The notes under the pieces were generated by a model, which was not told the DNA's origin, did no database searches, and saw only the letters and a program-made list of their open reading frames with translations. DNA of 64,000 bases. It comes from Ziziphus jujuba. Lineage: Eukaryota; Streptophyta; Magnoliopsida; Rosales; Rhamnaceae. The stretch's first letter is position 1. Each line of letters starts with the position of its first letter. The translations under genes were made by a program, and so were the position numbers. Location: assembly GCF_031755915.1 (NCBI RefSeq), contig NC_083388.1, forward strand, positions 5,029,501 to 5,093,500, in the 5' to 3' direction. Positions 23,801 through 34,174 of this stretch are shown in pieces.

Positions 23801-25073
23801 CCTCCTTGAAATCAATTCCATGACGCACATGTGCTCCTAGAACAACAATATTACATAACTCAAATAAATTGATATTTTCTTCGGGTAAATAATATCCAGT
23901 ATCCAGGGGATTTTAACACAAATGTTAACCAAAATTTGTGAGTAATATACCAAAATGAAGCTTATGGAACAAGGATCGTAGATTGAGGCTTACCTCCAGG
24001 AGATCGGACCTGTGGTGGTCGGGATATCGTCGGAAAGCTCTCAAAATTCAAGTCCTCGATTCTCTCAATCCGTTGCGAATTGGAGGAAAGAGACCTCTGA
24101 TGTGGGTTTAGGGAGGTCGAATTAGTGGGGAAGGATAGGTAGGGTGATCAGAAACTCACCGGAATTGGGTTTTCCGGTGAGCAGCTGTGGTCACCAGAAT
24201 CCCCCACCGCCGGCGGCGCATCTGGTAGCCACTGGCCGTGAAACTTGGTGAAGTGGTAGATCTGGTGATGGGTAACTCAACGGGACTGGCGGTGAGGCAA
24301 ACAGAGGTCTGGTTTGGGAGATATCGGTGAGAGAAAGAAATCGACAACTCGGTGGAAAATGCACCGATCCTGGCGCGTCGTCGGCGATCTGGGCATGGTT
24401 TTTGGCTAGCCAGCCGGTTTTCAAGTGGGATTCAAGCTAGGGTGGCACGTGCGGCTTAAAAGTTATCATATGGCGGTCAATGGTGGTGGCCACCGGTGGT
24501 GGTGGCTTCTCTCCCTCCCTCTCTCTCTCTCTTTCTCTCTCCCCCCTCCCCTCTTTCTCTCTCTTCCTCTTAGCTCGCGTGTTTTGGCTAAAATTAAAAG
24601 CCACCCGTGGATGACACTGTTTACTCATGGGATTGGATGAAAATAGGACACATGGCATACATTGTTCACTCAAGTCAAAATATATTAAAATATTACGTTA
24701 TTCGAAAAATTGTGCATGTCCATAACTTTCAAACCACATGTCCAAATCGGATGTACCACTAGTCTATGAACTCGTATCGATGAGTACTTCACAACCATTC
24801 ATGAGTCAAAGCTCAACTTTACATGAACAAAAAGTCAACTTGGGCACCCCTTGGACAGTTTTGACCTCAATTTGTTTTGCTTATAACTTTCAATCTGTAG
24901 CTCCGTTTTCAATGTGCTACAAGTCTGTGGACTCGTGACAATGTGTACTTTTTAATGGTATCTCGGTCAATGTGAAATTCCATCAGGAGCAAAAAGTCAA
25001 CATTTGACCCTTTCTCAGTCAACCTTGGTTAAATTTTAGAAATTTTCGATGTACTTCGCGATGGGGTGTTACA
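20841..25073 (-). mobile_element. Solo LTR D4, perfect TSD
   Basis: A minus-strand D-family solo LTR from TGTCAGGACCCGTCC to GGGGTGTTACA with a perfect TSD CTTAA (20836-20840 and 25074-25078). It contains TRIM A3 at 22575-23276; without it the LTR is about 3.5 kb. It provides the uninterrupted reference for the D3 insertion site. No coding domain. Confidence 0.92.
22575..23276 (+). mobile_element. TRIM A3 (complete, with TSD)
   Basis: A 702-bp plus-strand TRIM in D4. LTRs are at 22575-22885 and 22953-23276, starting TGTCAAGT and ending in CACA. The primer site is decayed (atggtgtcagtgcc after 22885) and the polypurine tract is aaggggggagga. The TSD is ACCAG (22570-22574 and 23277-23281). Each LTR carries two extra pieces compared with TRIM A1, so this is a longer subfamily. 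Confidence 0.9.
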
Positions 25074-25241
25074 CTTAATTTCAATATTCTTCCAAACCCT
25101 GAAGCCAGCTACTCTAAAAATATTGTTATGAGAATGACTATTATTACATTTGAATCATTTTCTGATCTACACTCAAGTAATGTGGAATTTGACATTAAAT
25201 AGCCTACTAATTCCCCACATCTACTCGCACTGGGCATCACA

Positions 25242-25452
25242 TTATCATATCTTTAATAGAAATGTATTTTATGGCATAAATGGGGCATTTACGTTCCACC
25301 ACTACCCAAATCATCTACATAGCTGCACTTACCACCACAATTGTGACTAAAACCACAAATGCTATGTACCTCATTTGCTTCGAGCTTGATGATGATGGTG
25401 CGACCCACCATTTTGCTTTTTTCTGGTCTGCTTCTTTATCTCCATAATACTG
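25242..25452 (-). pseudogene. NHL/LEA_2 gene fragment N4
   Basis: An amino-terminal NHL fragment, paralogue of N1 and cut at the same point by a TRIM B right end. The frame reads SSSSKQMRYIAFVVLVTIVV, then SAAM, a TAG stop, then MIWVVVERKCPIYA. The stop is three codons before the Trp, which is intact here. The LEA_2 domain is absent. The 5' leader contains an unusual poly-G run (about 25480-25498). Confidence 0.78.
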
Positions 25453-27065
25453 CTTCTTTTCTTTTTTGTTTTTTTTGCGGGGGGGGGGGGGGGGGGGGGT
25501 AAAAGAAGAGCTAGTGTGTTGATAATGATATGGGTTTTGTTTGTTCATAGTTGGTGATATGATTTTGTTTTATAAAGAGCTAAAAACAACAAGGAAAGAA
25601 TAATCTCTTGGGTTTAATTAGGATAAATATTTTAAACCAAAATTAATTTGCTTTAATTGGCAAGCATTAGTTTAATCGTTGTGTACCAATTATTGAAGCC
25701 AATTGGTACATAAAGAACATTATGATTCACGATTACCCTATCTATCTTCATTGGGTGACCCTTTCTTTCTTTGCCTCATTGGAAAATTGGGTATTTGGAA
25801 CTTTTTTCTCCTATATCATTTTCTCCCATCAGACTCAGGACATCCAAGAATTCATATAAATAATCTAACATTGTTTGTTTGTGCAATATAAAGTAAAACA
25901 ATGTTGGATTCTTAAACCCTATGGACTTGAGGATAAATGGGACTGTTTCACCAAATATTTATCAAAGCGAGTCTAATTTTCATCAAACTGTTTGAAATGG
26001 TTTTCAATGTTGCTTCTTGTTTTTTCATTTTTTTATTTTTTTTGCTTTAACTTTTTAATGATCATTGAATGCTACGAAAGATCAATGTAGCTGTCGATGG
26101 ACTGAAAACCACACCATAGACTAACAAAAAGATACCATTTGCGTGACTTCCACTTTATTATCCCAAATCTTATGTCGGCCTTAATGGTAAATTCAAATTG
26201 GATATGCCAACTAACTTGGTTCCCTTGGCATATAATTTGAAATTAAGCAGAGTCATATTGAGAGAAGGTTGGTAGAAGGGTTTATTAGTCATTGTCCGTG
26301 TAGTAGTTATTGTGCAAGAATTTAAGTCATCTATATGTAAGCATTTGTGAAAACTGATTTTGATTAGATTATATATTTTATTTTTCTAAAAGCTATTTTG
26401 AGAAGTAGGATATATAGGGTCCGCTTCTAGAATTATATATTAAAAAAAAAAAAGGAGAGTTATAGCAAAAGCCCAAACTAGGCCTAAGTTCCATTTGACT
26501 TATCATCTCAATATCATATATACAAACTTTGCCAAAATTTTCTTTCCTTAAATGAATATTTGTAAGAGATTCTTTTAAAAATATTTATTTTTTGAGTACT
26601 ACTATATATCACTAGTGGTTATTGTCACCATCTTATATGGTAGTGAGTCTAATATTTATATAACTTTTATTTATATTTATAGAATCCACTGCCATAGATT
26701 ATTTTTATTTATATATATACAAGAGATCCACTACCACATAGGATGATAACGGTTACTATTGATAACAAACATTATTTTTCTTATTTTTAGGCTAAAGTAC
26801 TCTGTTGTTTGACAAAATTTTAATAAAGATTTCAATGGAAAAAAAAAAAGAAAAAAAAAAGGATCTTACAAAAACATCTATATATATATATTATTTTGGA
26901 GCTATGAACCCTAAACTTGGATAGTTCACTAATTGTTTGAGGAAACTGAGATGTGTCTCTGAAAAGATGACTAACAGTAATGTTGGGGATAAATTACAAA
27001 GGCCAGCAAAGTTAACTCGAGAAAAATAAAGTCGTGTATATTATATGCACATAAACAGGGCATTA
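25453..27065. other. NHL intergenic DNA, second copy of 1803-3114
   Basis: Collinear with 1803-3114 and including the shared upstream module (tacataaagaac near 25707; ATTGGGTATTTGGAACTT near 25787). It carries an extra ~180 bp AT-rich stretch at about 26590-26790. The remains of an N2-type gene stop at 'aaacagggcatt' (27054-27065), where repeat G copy 3 begins. Confidence 0.6.
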
Positions 27066-27340
27066 TGTGTCAAAGTAACTAAAAAGAGAAAATTCTATAA
27101 AAGAAAAAATGAAAAAAAAAATGAAAATAAATTATATGGTGAACATTGTGGTTTTTGGTTTTTTTTGGGGATAAATATAGGAGGAAAAATTTCAGCATCA
27201 AACTTTGAACAGTAAACTTGAGGGTTATGATTGTAAATTATTGATTTCCCAAACAACTTTATGTTTTCCCTATAATTATGAGTGGTTCCTATCTTTCAAC
27301 TTTCCTTCAAAAATGAAAATTTAATCTTAAAAATCTATAG
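27066..27340. repeat. Repeat G, copy 3 (partial)
   Basis: Matches the central and right part of repeat G ('ctaaaaagagaaaattctat', 'atcaaactttgaac', 'gagggttatgat'). It truncates the N2-like NHL remnant. The DNA from 27341 to 27787 is AT-rich with no recognisable feature. Confidence 0.6.
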
Positions 27341-27787
27341 AAATCTCCCTCGGTTATATTATTTTTCTACTATGTACCATAAATCTATTTATCAAGTCAT
27401 AAATTATCATTATTTTGTTTGCTTATATAGAGTTACATTTATTTATTTAATGATTTATTTATCTATATTTAAGTTATATTGACTTAAAAAAAAACAATTT
27501 GACACATTATATTTTTGTAGACTTTTTAGTACCTCTAGTAATGTTATGTACTCTCACTTGTATACTTTAATTTCCAAAAATAAATAAATAAAAGAAAAGA
27601 AAAGCATAATGGTTGTCTAACCCACATATGTAACATGAAGTGCGTTGTTCAGTTTGCTAATGAGAAAAAATACAAAAAACAAAAAAATAGAAACAAAGAG
27701 AAACAAAATTGTAAAATTACATAAATATATGCTTACATGTATTTTTAGTGCAAAATAATACATCAGTTACACAACGAGAAAAATTAA

Positions 27788-28218
27788 GAGGTTTATTCAA
27801 TCTAGAGTTTAAAGGATTTTAAAAGTGTATAAAAGTTTAGAGGTATTCGATTTAGATTTTAAAGGAGTCTATACAAATCCAATGATATTCAATTCAGATT
27901 TTAATGAATTTTTATTAAAGTCCATTAAAATTCAAGTATATTCAATTAGAACTTTCTAAAATTCTTTTGAAATCTAATGGTATTCAAAATATCATTGATT
28001 TTAAAAGATTTTAAAAAATTATGGATTTTAATGAATTTAAAAGGATTTTAACAGTAAAATTATGAAAAAAAATTTCAATATGAAATTCAGCTTTAATACC
28101 AAAGATTTTGATGGATTTTTATAAATTTTTTATAATCTATGAAATTCCATTACAATCCATCAAATCCTTTAAAATCTATAACTCAATTTAAATTCATTAA
28201 ATTTTAGATGGAATACAC
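27788..28218. mobile_element. AT-rich inverted-repeat element, possible MITE
   Basis: About 430 bp whose ends are imperfect inverted repeats: ggtttattcaatctagagtt at the left and, on the opposite strand, gtgtattccatctaaaattt at the right. The arms keep pairing inward ('tttaaaggatttt' type blocks). No TSD is convincing and there is no coding capacity. The superfamily is not assignable from the sequence alone. Confidence 0.5.
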
Positions 28219-28222
28219 AAAT

Positions 28223-28717
28223 CAAAATAATTCATAACATCAAAATGCAAGAAGAAAACGTAAGGGCCTAAGGGGCAAAAGGAAACCTTAAGGGATAACA
28301 TCTCTTTTGGGCCCATCCTTATAGTTGATTGGACATCATCAGGATTGATCTTTTCTCACTCTGGTTGAAACTGGTACCATCTTCCATGAATATTTCAAAA
28401 TAAAAAATAAAAATAAAAATAAAAAAGAAGAAAAAATCTCTTCTTTTGAACCGGAAAAATGGGTGTGCTGGTTTGGCTTCGTCTTTATTATCGTCTACCT
28501 TATCTAAGGACTCTACCACGCCTTTACCTTTACTACTGCCTATCCCATCAAAGAGTACCACTTCCATAAGCTAAGGGGGCCCATTTAATAAATGAATGGA
28601 TGTAGATAGGGTTGCAAAGAGAGCAAGAGCGATCAACAAATAAGGACAAAAACAAAATTATAATAATAATACTAAATGGAGAGAAAATTAGACGATGCTT
28701 AATTAATAACATTAATA
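28223..28717. other. Spacer with an unrecognised 82-codon open frame
   Basis: A minus-strand open frame at 28319-28567 begins MEVVLFDGIGSSKGKGVV and contains a poly-Phe stretch from an A-rich tract. I recognise no family and see no upstream context, so I do not call it a gene. The rest is A/T-rich spacer. Confidence 0.3.
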
Positions 28718-29386
28718 TTAAAGATCAACATAGCAACCAGTGGTCTGAAAATTTCTACGCAGCAATATAGCTGCAGGTTGACAATAAATCCCAATAGCGC
28801 AAGGCATAGATATCCAGCTTCCATACCTAAACTTCAAGACAACCTTGACCGAAATGTTTGTTGTGATTCTGCCGTGCAGTAGATACTCGTTTATGATGTC
28901 AGCACCATTGTCGAAGGAGAATGTTGCCAAAACCAAGAAATGAATCCGAGTCACATTGAAAGGACGTTGAAAGAAATCCTCTACAAGCCTAACAAGAATA
29001 GCATTTTCATTTCCATTGTCAGTAGTGTTATAAATCTTCATGGATTCGTAGTAAATGGTGGACTACTTGTTGGGATTATAGGCCCTCATCACAAAGCTAA
29101 AGTTGCCAGCGAAAGATGTGAGCTCAGGGTTCGGGACCGCCTTTTCAATATAAGCATATTCGATAGCATATACAGGGCGTTTGGGTTTCACCACTGCTCA
29201 AATCGTCCCCATTGCTGCACTCATCACCACAATTATGACTAGAACCACAAACGCTATGTACTTCATTTGCTTCGAGCTTGACCACGTCGACGACGAATTA
29301 CCATTTTGCTTGTTCTGGGCTGCTTCTTTGTCTGCATAATGTTGCTGCTGATCATAAGACTTAGAAGTATTACTACTGGAAGCCAT
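28718..29386 (-). pseudogene. NDR1/HIN1-like (NHL) LEA_2 gene N5, one nonsense codon
   Basis: The best-preserved member of the cluster: 223 codons in one frame with a single internal stop. The order is a polar Gln/Ser/Asn-rich cytoplasmic tail (1-39); one membrane helix (about 41-61, YIAFVVLVIIVVMSAAMGTI); TGA at codon 63 (complement at 29198-29200) where sister copies have TGG (Trp); then AVVKPKRPVYAI and a LEA_2 domain with RAYNPNKSSTIYYESMKIYN, VEDFFQRPFNVT and IGIYCQPAAILL, ending at a natural TAA. NHL proteins are plasma-membrane anchored and usually stress or defence associated. The frame after TGA stays open for 160 codons, so inactivation is recent, or the stop may be a strain variant. 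An internal Met at 29041 would give only a partial domain. Confidence 0.88.
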
Positions 29387-29629
29387 TCTTTTATCTTTTC
29401 TCTCTTTTCTGGAAGAGAGGGGGTGGTAAAAGAAGAGCTAGGGGAGTGATAATGATATGAGTTTTGCTTGTATATAGTTAGTAGGTAATATGATTTAGTT
29501 TTATAGAGAGCTAAAAACAACAAGGAAAGGGTAATCTCTTAGGTTTGGTTAGGATAATATTTTAAACTGAAGTTAATTTGCCTTAGTGGGGTTAACAAAT
29601 AGACAATGCATTAGTTTAGTTTTTGTGTA

Positions 29630-29770
29630 CCAATTGAAGCAAACTCGTATTTAAAGAATATCACAAGTACCCTACCTCTTTTCTTTTTGTGACCCCTTTT
29701 TCTCTTTGGCCCATTGGAAAATTGGGTATTTGGAACTTTTTTCTCCTTAATCATTTCTCTTTTTCCTTTC
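29630..29770 (-). promoter_or_regulatory. Conserved NHL upstream module (N5)
   Basis: About 260 bp upstream of the N5 start: a TATA-like element (gtatttaaag, 29647-29656 on the plus strand) and then the block attgggtatttggaactttt (near 29722). Equivalent pairs lie near 2008/2090, 3528/3600, 5083/5171, 25707/25787 and 32935/33008. Conservation in spacing and sequence suggests core promoter function. This is inference. Confidence 0.5.
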
Positions 29771-30414
29771 TCTTGCCTTTGTCTCCAAGATAGAATATAT
29801 ATGCACTATATGTTAGCATAGTATGACAAACAGTTCTAATGTTACACAAACTTGGATCATTCATTAATTGTTCGAAGTAACTGAGATGTGTCTCTGAAAG
29901 GATGACTAATAATAATGTTGGGGATAAATTACAGGGCCAACAAAGTTAACTCGAGAAAAAAATAAGATCACATTGATCTACTTCAAGTCAAATTAAAATG
30001 AATTTTTCTTTCTGCTAAAACAGTTTCTTAAAAATTTAATAGATATAGTACCCTTTTTTTAAAATTTTTATTCTTATAAAACAGATATAGTACTCTTACA
30101 AGCTTGTTCCTTTTATTGAGTTGGATTTTTTAATCAAACTCTTATTAAAGCTTTAAAATTTTAGGTTAAAAAAAAAAAAGGAAAAATATAGCAAATAAGT
30201 ACAGTAAACATATAATTTCATCCAATCTTTCAGGGGAAAAAAAAAATTCATCCAAGCAAAAGATATTGTTCCTGTATCCATAATGCCAAATTCGTGTGAT
30301 AATTAACCAAAATTGTTCTCCCAATACGCACACTGAGAAAGTAACCAGTAGTCAATCTTTCAATTTATAGTTGTAATTTTCCTTTTATTCAACAAATTAA
30401 TCATACATATCAAC
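29771..30414. other. Spacer between N5 promoter and N6
   Basis: Contains a ~110-bp block shared with 2990-3090 and 26930-27030 ('ctgaaa.gatgac.aa.a.taatgttggggataaa'), the DNA that normally lies 3' of an NHL copy. The remainder is AT-rich with no gene. Confidence 0.45.
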
Positions 30415-30590
30415 AGCATAAACTAGGCTTTTGGGTTTGACCACTGCCCAAATAATGCAGATAGCTAGACTCATTATTGACTATGACTAGAAGAACAAAA
30501 CAAATGTAACTTATTTTCTTTAAGAATTGCTTTTGCCGATGATCTACTTCAGGGTCTTGTAGTTGATCAGATTTTGGAGCTATATATATA
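30415..30590 (-). pseudogene. NHL/LEA_2 gene fragment N6
   Basis: A short fragment around the membrane helix. It shows FLKKISYICFVLLVIV, then, after a frameshift, an ATTTGGGCAGTGGTCAAACC stretch encoding IWAVVK. Only the helix and juxtamembrane motif remain. An AT dinucleotide run (30583-30602) borders it. Confidence 0.65.
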
Positions 30591-30657
30591 TATATATATA
30601 TAATCAACGTTGCAGACAAACTAAATGGTACATCATTTTGATATCCATGCTTTATTA

Positions 30658-31284
30658 TTAATAATCAACCTTGCAGACAGTGGGTTTAAAAGTTCGACCA
30701 GTGAAGACCACTAAATTGGAACAGTCAATGTTTATAAAGCGAGGCAAAGACTTCCAACTTGCAAAACCAAACCTTATCTTTGCCTTGAACAAAATAGCTA
30801 GTACAACATGGCCTTTGGTACTTTGGCATGAAACCATAAATGGACTAGACTTCAGCTCTAAATTTGTAATTTATAGGCATCGAATAGCCAGGTTCTAGAG
30901 TAAAGCCATTTTCTAGACTCGCAAGTTTCTCTATTTTATCACTGAACCTGGAAGAAGCATTCAAAGTATCATAGTATATAGTGGCCTTTTTGTTGCGATT
31001 ATGGTAGCTACACTCGAAATGGAACCAACCAAAGAGAGTAGTGTTATCATCAGAAATGTTGCGAGTCCCCTTTATAATATAACCATTTTCAACAACAACA
31101 TATGGACATTTGGGTTTGACCACTGCCCAAATAATCCCCCGGCTACACTCATCACCACAACTATGGCTAGAACCACAAAAGCTATGTACCTTGTGTGCAA
31201 TGGAAACTGCTTCTTCTCCGATTTCTTCGGTGCTTCTTCTTCATTGTGATAGGCTAGGGGCTAAGACTTGGAACTGGAAGGCAT
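30658..31284 (-). pseudogene. NHL/LEA_2 gene N7, full-length but broken
   Basis: A full-length NHL copy of the N3 subtype, 627 bp from ATG (31284) to TAA (30658-30660). The N-terminus is MPSSSKS followed by TAG at codon 8. The tail continues EEEAPKKSEKKQFPLHTRYI into a membrane helix. A one-base deletion lies near 31135 (GTAGCC-GGGGATT). The middle frame then reads VVKPKCPYVVVENGYI ... RNKKATIYYDTLNAS ... LASLENGFTL and stops (TAG near 30845). The true C-terminus is recoverable in a shifted frame (FKAKIRFGFASWKSLPRF ... GRTFKPTVCKVDY). At least three lesions make it a pseudogene. Confidence 0.8.
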
Positions 31285-32129
31285 TAAGAGAGAGAGAGAG
31301 AGTTAACTAGTGATTCTGTTAATTTTGAAGTAGATTACAATGAATTTTGAAATGAAAATGATTTAATTATATGATAGAGATGACCTAAAAAGAAGTAGGA
31401 TCGCAGAAAGAATCCAAGATTATTTTGCTTTTGGTGGGGGAGACTATAACTTTAGTTAGCTGGTGTACACCAATTAATGCAAACTAGTATAAAAATGTGA
31501 CCCTTGTTGTCTATTCTTTCAGTAACATCTTTTTTCTTTTCTTTTCCATTTTCTTTGGCCTTTGGAAAATTTGGAATGTGTAACTTTTTTTTCCCCCTCC
31601 TTTATCCTTTTCTTGCATCAAGATCAAGATATCCAGCTAGGGGATTCATACTATTATTCTCCTTAACATTCCTATAGTACGTTGGTATTTGAAGCATAGA
31701 GGTAATATTGCACACTTTGTCTCTCTCTTTATATAAATTTGATTTGGCAAGGGACTTGTGAAGAGATATAATAACTTGAGGCCATCAATCTGCATGATTG
31801 TTCAAATATATTGATGTTTGAAGCATAGAGGCAATAGTGCTCACTTGTCTCTCCCTCTAAATTTGATTTGGTGAATGATTTCTGGAGATGGACAACGATC
31901 TATAACCATGAGATCTTCATAATCTGACAGCAATGTTTTAGTTATCTTTCTCTATAAATCTTTTAGAATTCTTCACCATATCAAATACATATATACGAAG
32001 AGTAAAAAAAAAATTATCATTGTCTAAGAGTAATTTTAATTAAAAATTTTGATTTCTAGCTAAGATTGAATTAGTTTTTTTTTATAACAGTCATAATTAA
32101 GTTTGCATATTAATTTTATAATAATAATA
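31285..32129. other. N7 upstream region with an imperfect duplication
   Basis: Contains the N7 upstream module (agtataaaaatgtgacc near 31489). Two imperfect copies of a ~90-bp segment (about 31690-31760 and 31815-31885) share 'tttgaagcatagagg.aata' and 'aaatttgatttggcaa'. No gene is seen. Confidence 0.45.
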
Positions 32130-32715
32130 ATGCAGATTAAAGATCAACATCTGAAAATTATGTTCCAGTATTACAGCTGTCGGTTGACTATAAATTCCAA
32201 TGGGTCGAGGATTAGACTGCCAATTTCCAAATCCAAACCTTATCTTCGCAGCCTTGAATGAAATGTTGGTTACGATTCTGCCGTGCTGTAGGTACTCAAT
32301 CACATTATCACCAGGCCCGGTTGAGAGAAATCCTCCACATGCCTGAAAGGAGTAGTAGTTTTATTTTCACTGTAACCGTTGTAAATCTTCATTGATTTAT
32401 AGTGTATGGTGGACTTCTTTTTGGGATTAAAACTCATCACAGAGCTCAAGTTTCCAGAGAGAGATTGGTAGTGAGGTGGGGTTATCGCATCTTTAACAGA
32501 ACCCTATTCGATGGCATAAAGAGGGCATTTGGGTTCCACCACTGCCCAAATCGTCCCCGTAGCTGCACTCATCGCCACAATTATTACTAAAACCACAAAT
32601 GGTATGTACTTCATTTGCTTCGAGCTTGATGATGATCATGCGACTCATCATTTTGCTTTTTTTGGGCTGCCTCTTTCGCTGGATAATGCTGCTGATACTT
32701 AGATTTGAAGGCCAT
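32130..32715 (-). pseudogene. NHL/LEA_2 gene N8, full-length but broken
   Basis: Starts at ATG 32715 (MAFKSKYQQHYPAKEAAQKK). A frameshift before the helix shifts the frame into SSSKQMKYIPFVVLVIIVAM and then SAATGTIWAVVEPKCPLYAI with the Trp intact. TAG follows at 32504-32506, where N5 has Tyr. The LEA_2 part continues (NPKKKSTIHYKSMKIYN, then, after another shift, IEYLQHGRIVTNISFKAAKI and PIGIYSQPTAVILEHNFQ). A 13-bp deletion relative to N5 removes the natural C-terminus. At least four lesions are present. Confidence 0.8.
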
Positions 32716-33150
32716 TTTATTTTTTGTTTTTTGTTTTTCCTTTTTTCGTAGAAGTAGAGCTAGTGGGGTAGTGATATATATATGGGATCTGTAATTTTTA
32801 TATAGTTCGTCATATGATTTAGTTTATATGTAGACCGCTAAGAACTACAAGGAAAGAATTGTCACTTTGGTGGGGCAATAATAAAACCATATATACATTG
32901 ATTTAATTGTTGTGTACCAATTGAAGTAAACTGGTATAAAGAACATGACCCCTGTTGTCTATTTCTTTTGGTGACTCTTTTTTCTTCGGCCCATTTGGAA
33001 AAAAATTAGGTATTTGGAACTTTTTTCTCCTCCATCATTTTCTTGCACCAAACTCAATACATCTAAGCCAGAGTAATTGATAATGAACTAGTATTATTTG
33101 TTTGTGCAATATAAAACAAAAAAATAAAATGTTAAACTCAATAATGAACT
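32716..33150 (-). promoter_or_regulatory. N8 upstream region with NHL promoter module
   Basis: Contains the shared module: a TATA-like ggtataaagaac near 32933 and taggtatttggaacttttt near 33006, in the order and spacing seen upstream of the other NHL copies. Beyond about 33110 the sequence gives way to the hAT remnant. Confidence 0.45.
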
Positions 33151-34174
33151 AGAGTTAATAGGACCGTCTCAACTATTTTTGAGGCTCTAGGCAAAAAAAA
33201 ATACTTGGGCCCTCATTTTTTTTTAAATATTAGTTTTTAAAAAATAGACTTTCACATAAATTTTAATTTTTTGATATTTTAAGATGCATAGTTAGTAAAA
33301 CTGCTAAATTATTTAATCTTTCTTGTGACATTGTTGAGCGTAAATAAAAGTAGTATTTTACAAGCTATCCGTGCATTAGGAAAAGAATTTAATTTTTTTA
33401 AAATGGTTTAGTATCTAAAGTGCTGTTTTTAATTCTAGATTTATTATTTCCTTTAAAACTTTCTGTTCTGAAAATAAATCTAAACCATCAATATGACATA
33501 GCATGACATGTTTTAAAAAGTTCAAGATTTAAACATTTTTCTTTTAGAAAATCATCACCAAGAAATTTTGATTTTTCTACGTCATACAAAAAATCAAAAT
33601 TATCTTCATATATCCTAAACTGTTCACACCTATTTTAAAGTGAAGAAATGGCACAATCAATTATATAGTTAAAATAATTAATTTAAAAGATTCTTTAGCT
33701 ATAAGTCTCACCTAATTAGTTTCATTCTCAGCAAATTGTTTTTTTAATCTAATTACATGTTTTTCATGAAATTTTGGTTCTATATTCATTTCATTTGCAA
33801 TCTCTTAAGCAGAAATCATAGCAGATGTGAACCAATTTTTTTTTTTTTAGTCATTAAAAAAAGAAAGAAGACATTTTAACTGATCTAATGTAATAGCAAT
33901 GTTCATATCTTTGTATTGTAAAAATTTACTAACAGTATTAATTACAAACAATATATCATACCAAATAATCATACCTAATAAAAATTCAAAATTTTCAATC
34001 TCACATGTTGCTAAAGAAATTGCTTCACTTTTTATTTTAGGATCATTACTAGTTTTTGCTAGTTGATATAAACCATCATTTATTTATGGAGCTTGATATT
34101 TTATTACTTTAACACCTTTAAGATGACTTTCCTAATGTGTTTGTAACAATGGTTTAGAGTTAAATTAGAAACAT
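33150..34174 (-). pseudogene. hAT transposase remnant (DUF4371/ZMYM1-like)
   Basis: On the minus strand, conceptual pieces match the plant 'TTF-type zinc finger / ZMYM1-like' hAT transposase family: INDGLYQLAKTSNDPKIKSE, LLGMIIWYDILFVINTVSKF, DMNIAITLDQLKCLLSFF and EPKFHEKHVIRLKKQFAENE. Near the C-terminus LRSTMSQERLNNLAVL (about 33290-33340) is the start of the hAT dimerisation region. Stops, frameshifts and a missing middle make it dead. The N-terminal half is absent because solo LTR D6 begins at 34175. No terminal inverted repeats were recognised. Confidence 0.75.

Larger units (their letters stand above)
20389..25241 (-). mobile_element. TRIM-like element B3, split by solo LTR D4
   Basis: Left LTR 20389-20624, short interior with a near primer-site complement (tctgatacta, 20681-20690), right LTR from 20693 resuming after D4 and ending at 25241 (gggcatcaca). 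The sequence immediately after it ('ttatc.catctttaa') is NHL coding DNA. The same junction occurs after B1 at 1591/1592. The left side lacks a matching TSD because repeat G, not NHL, lies there. Confidence 0.65.
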
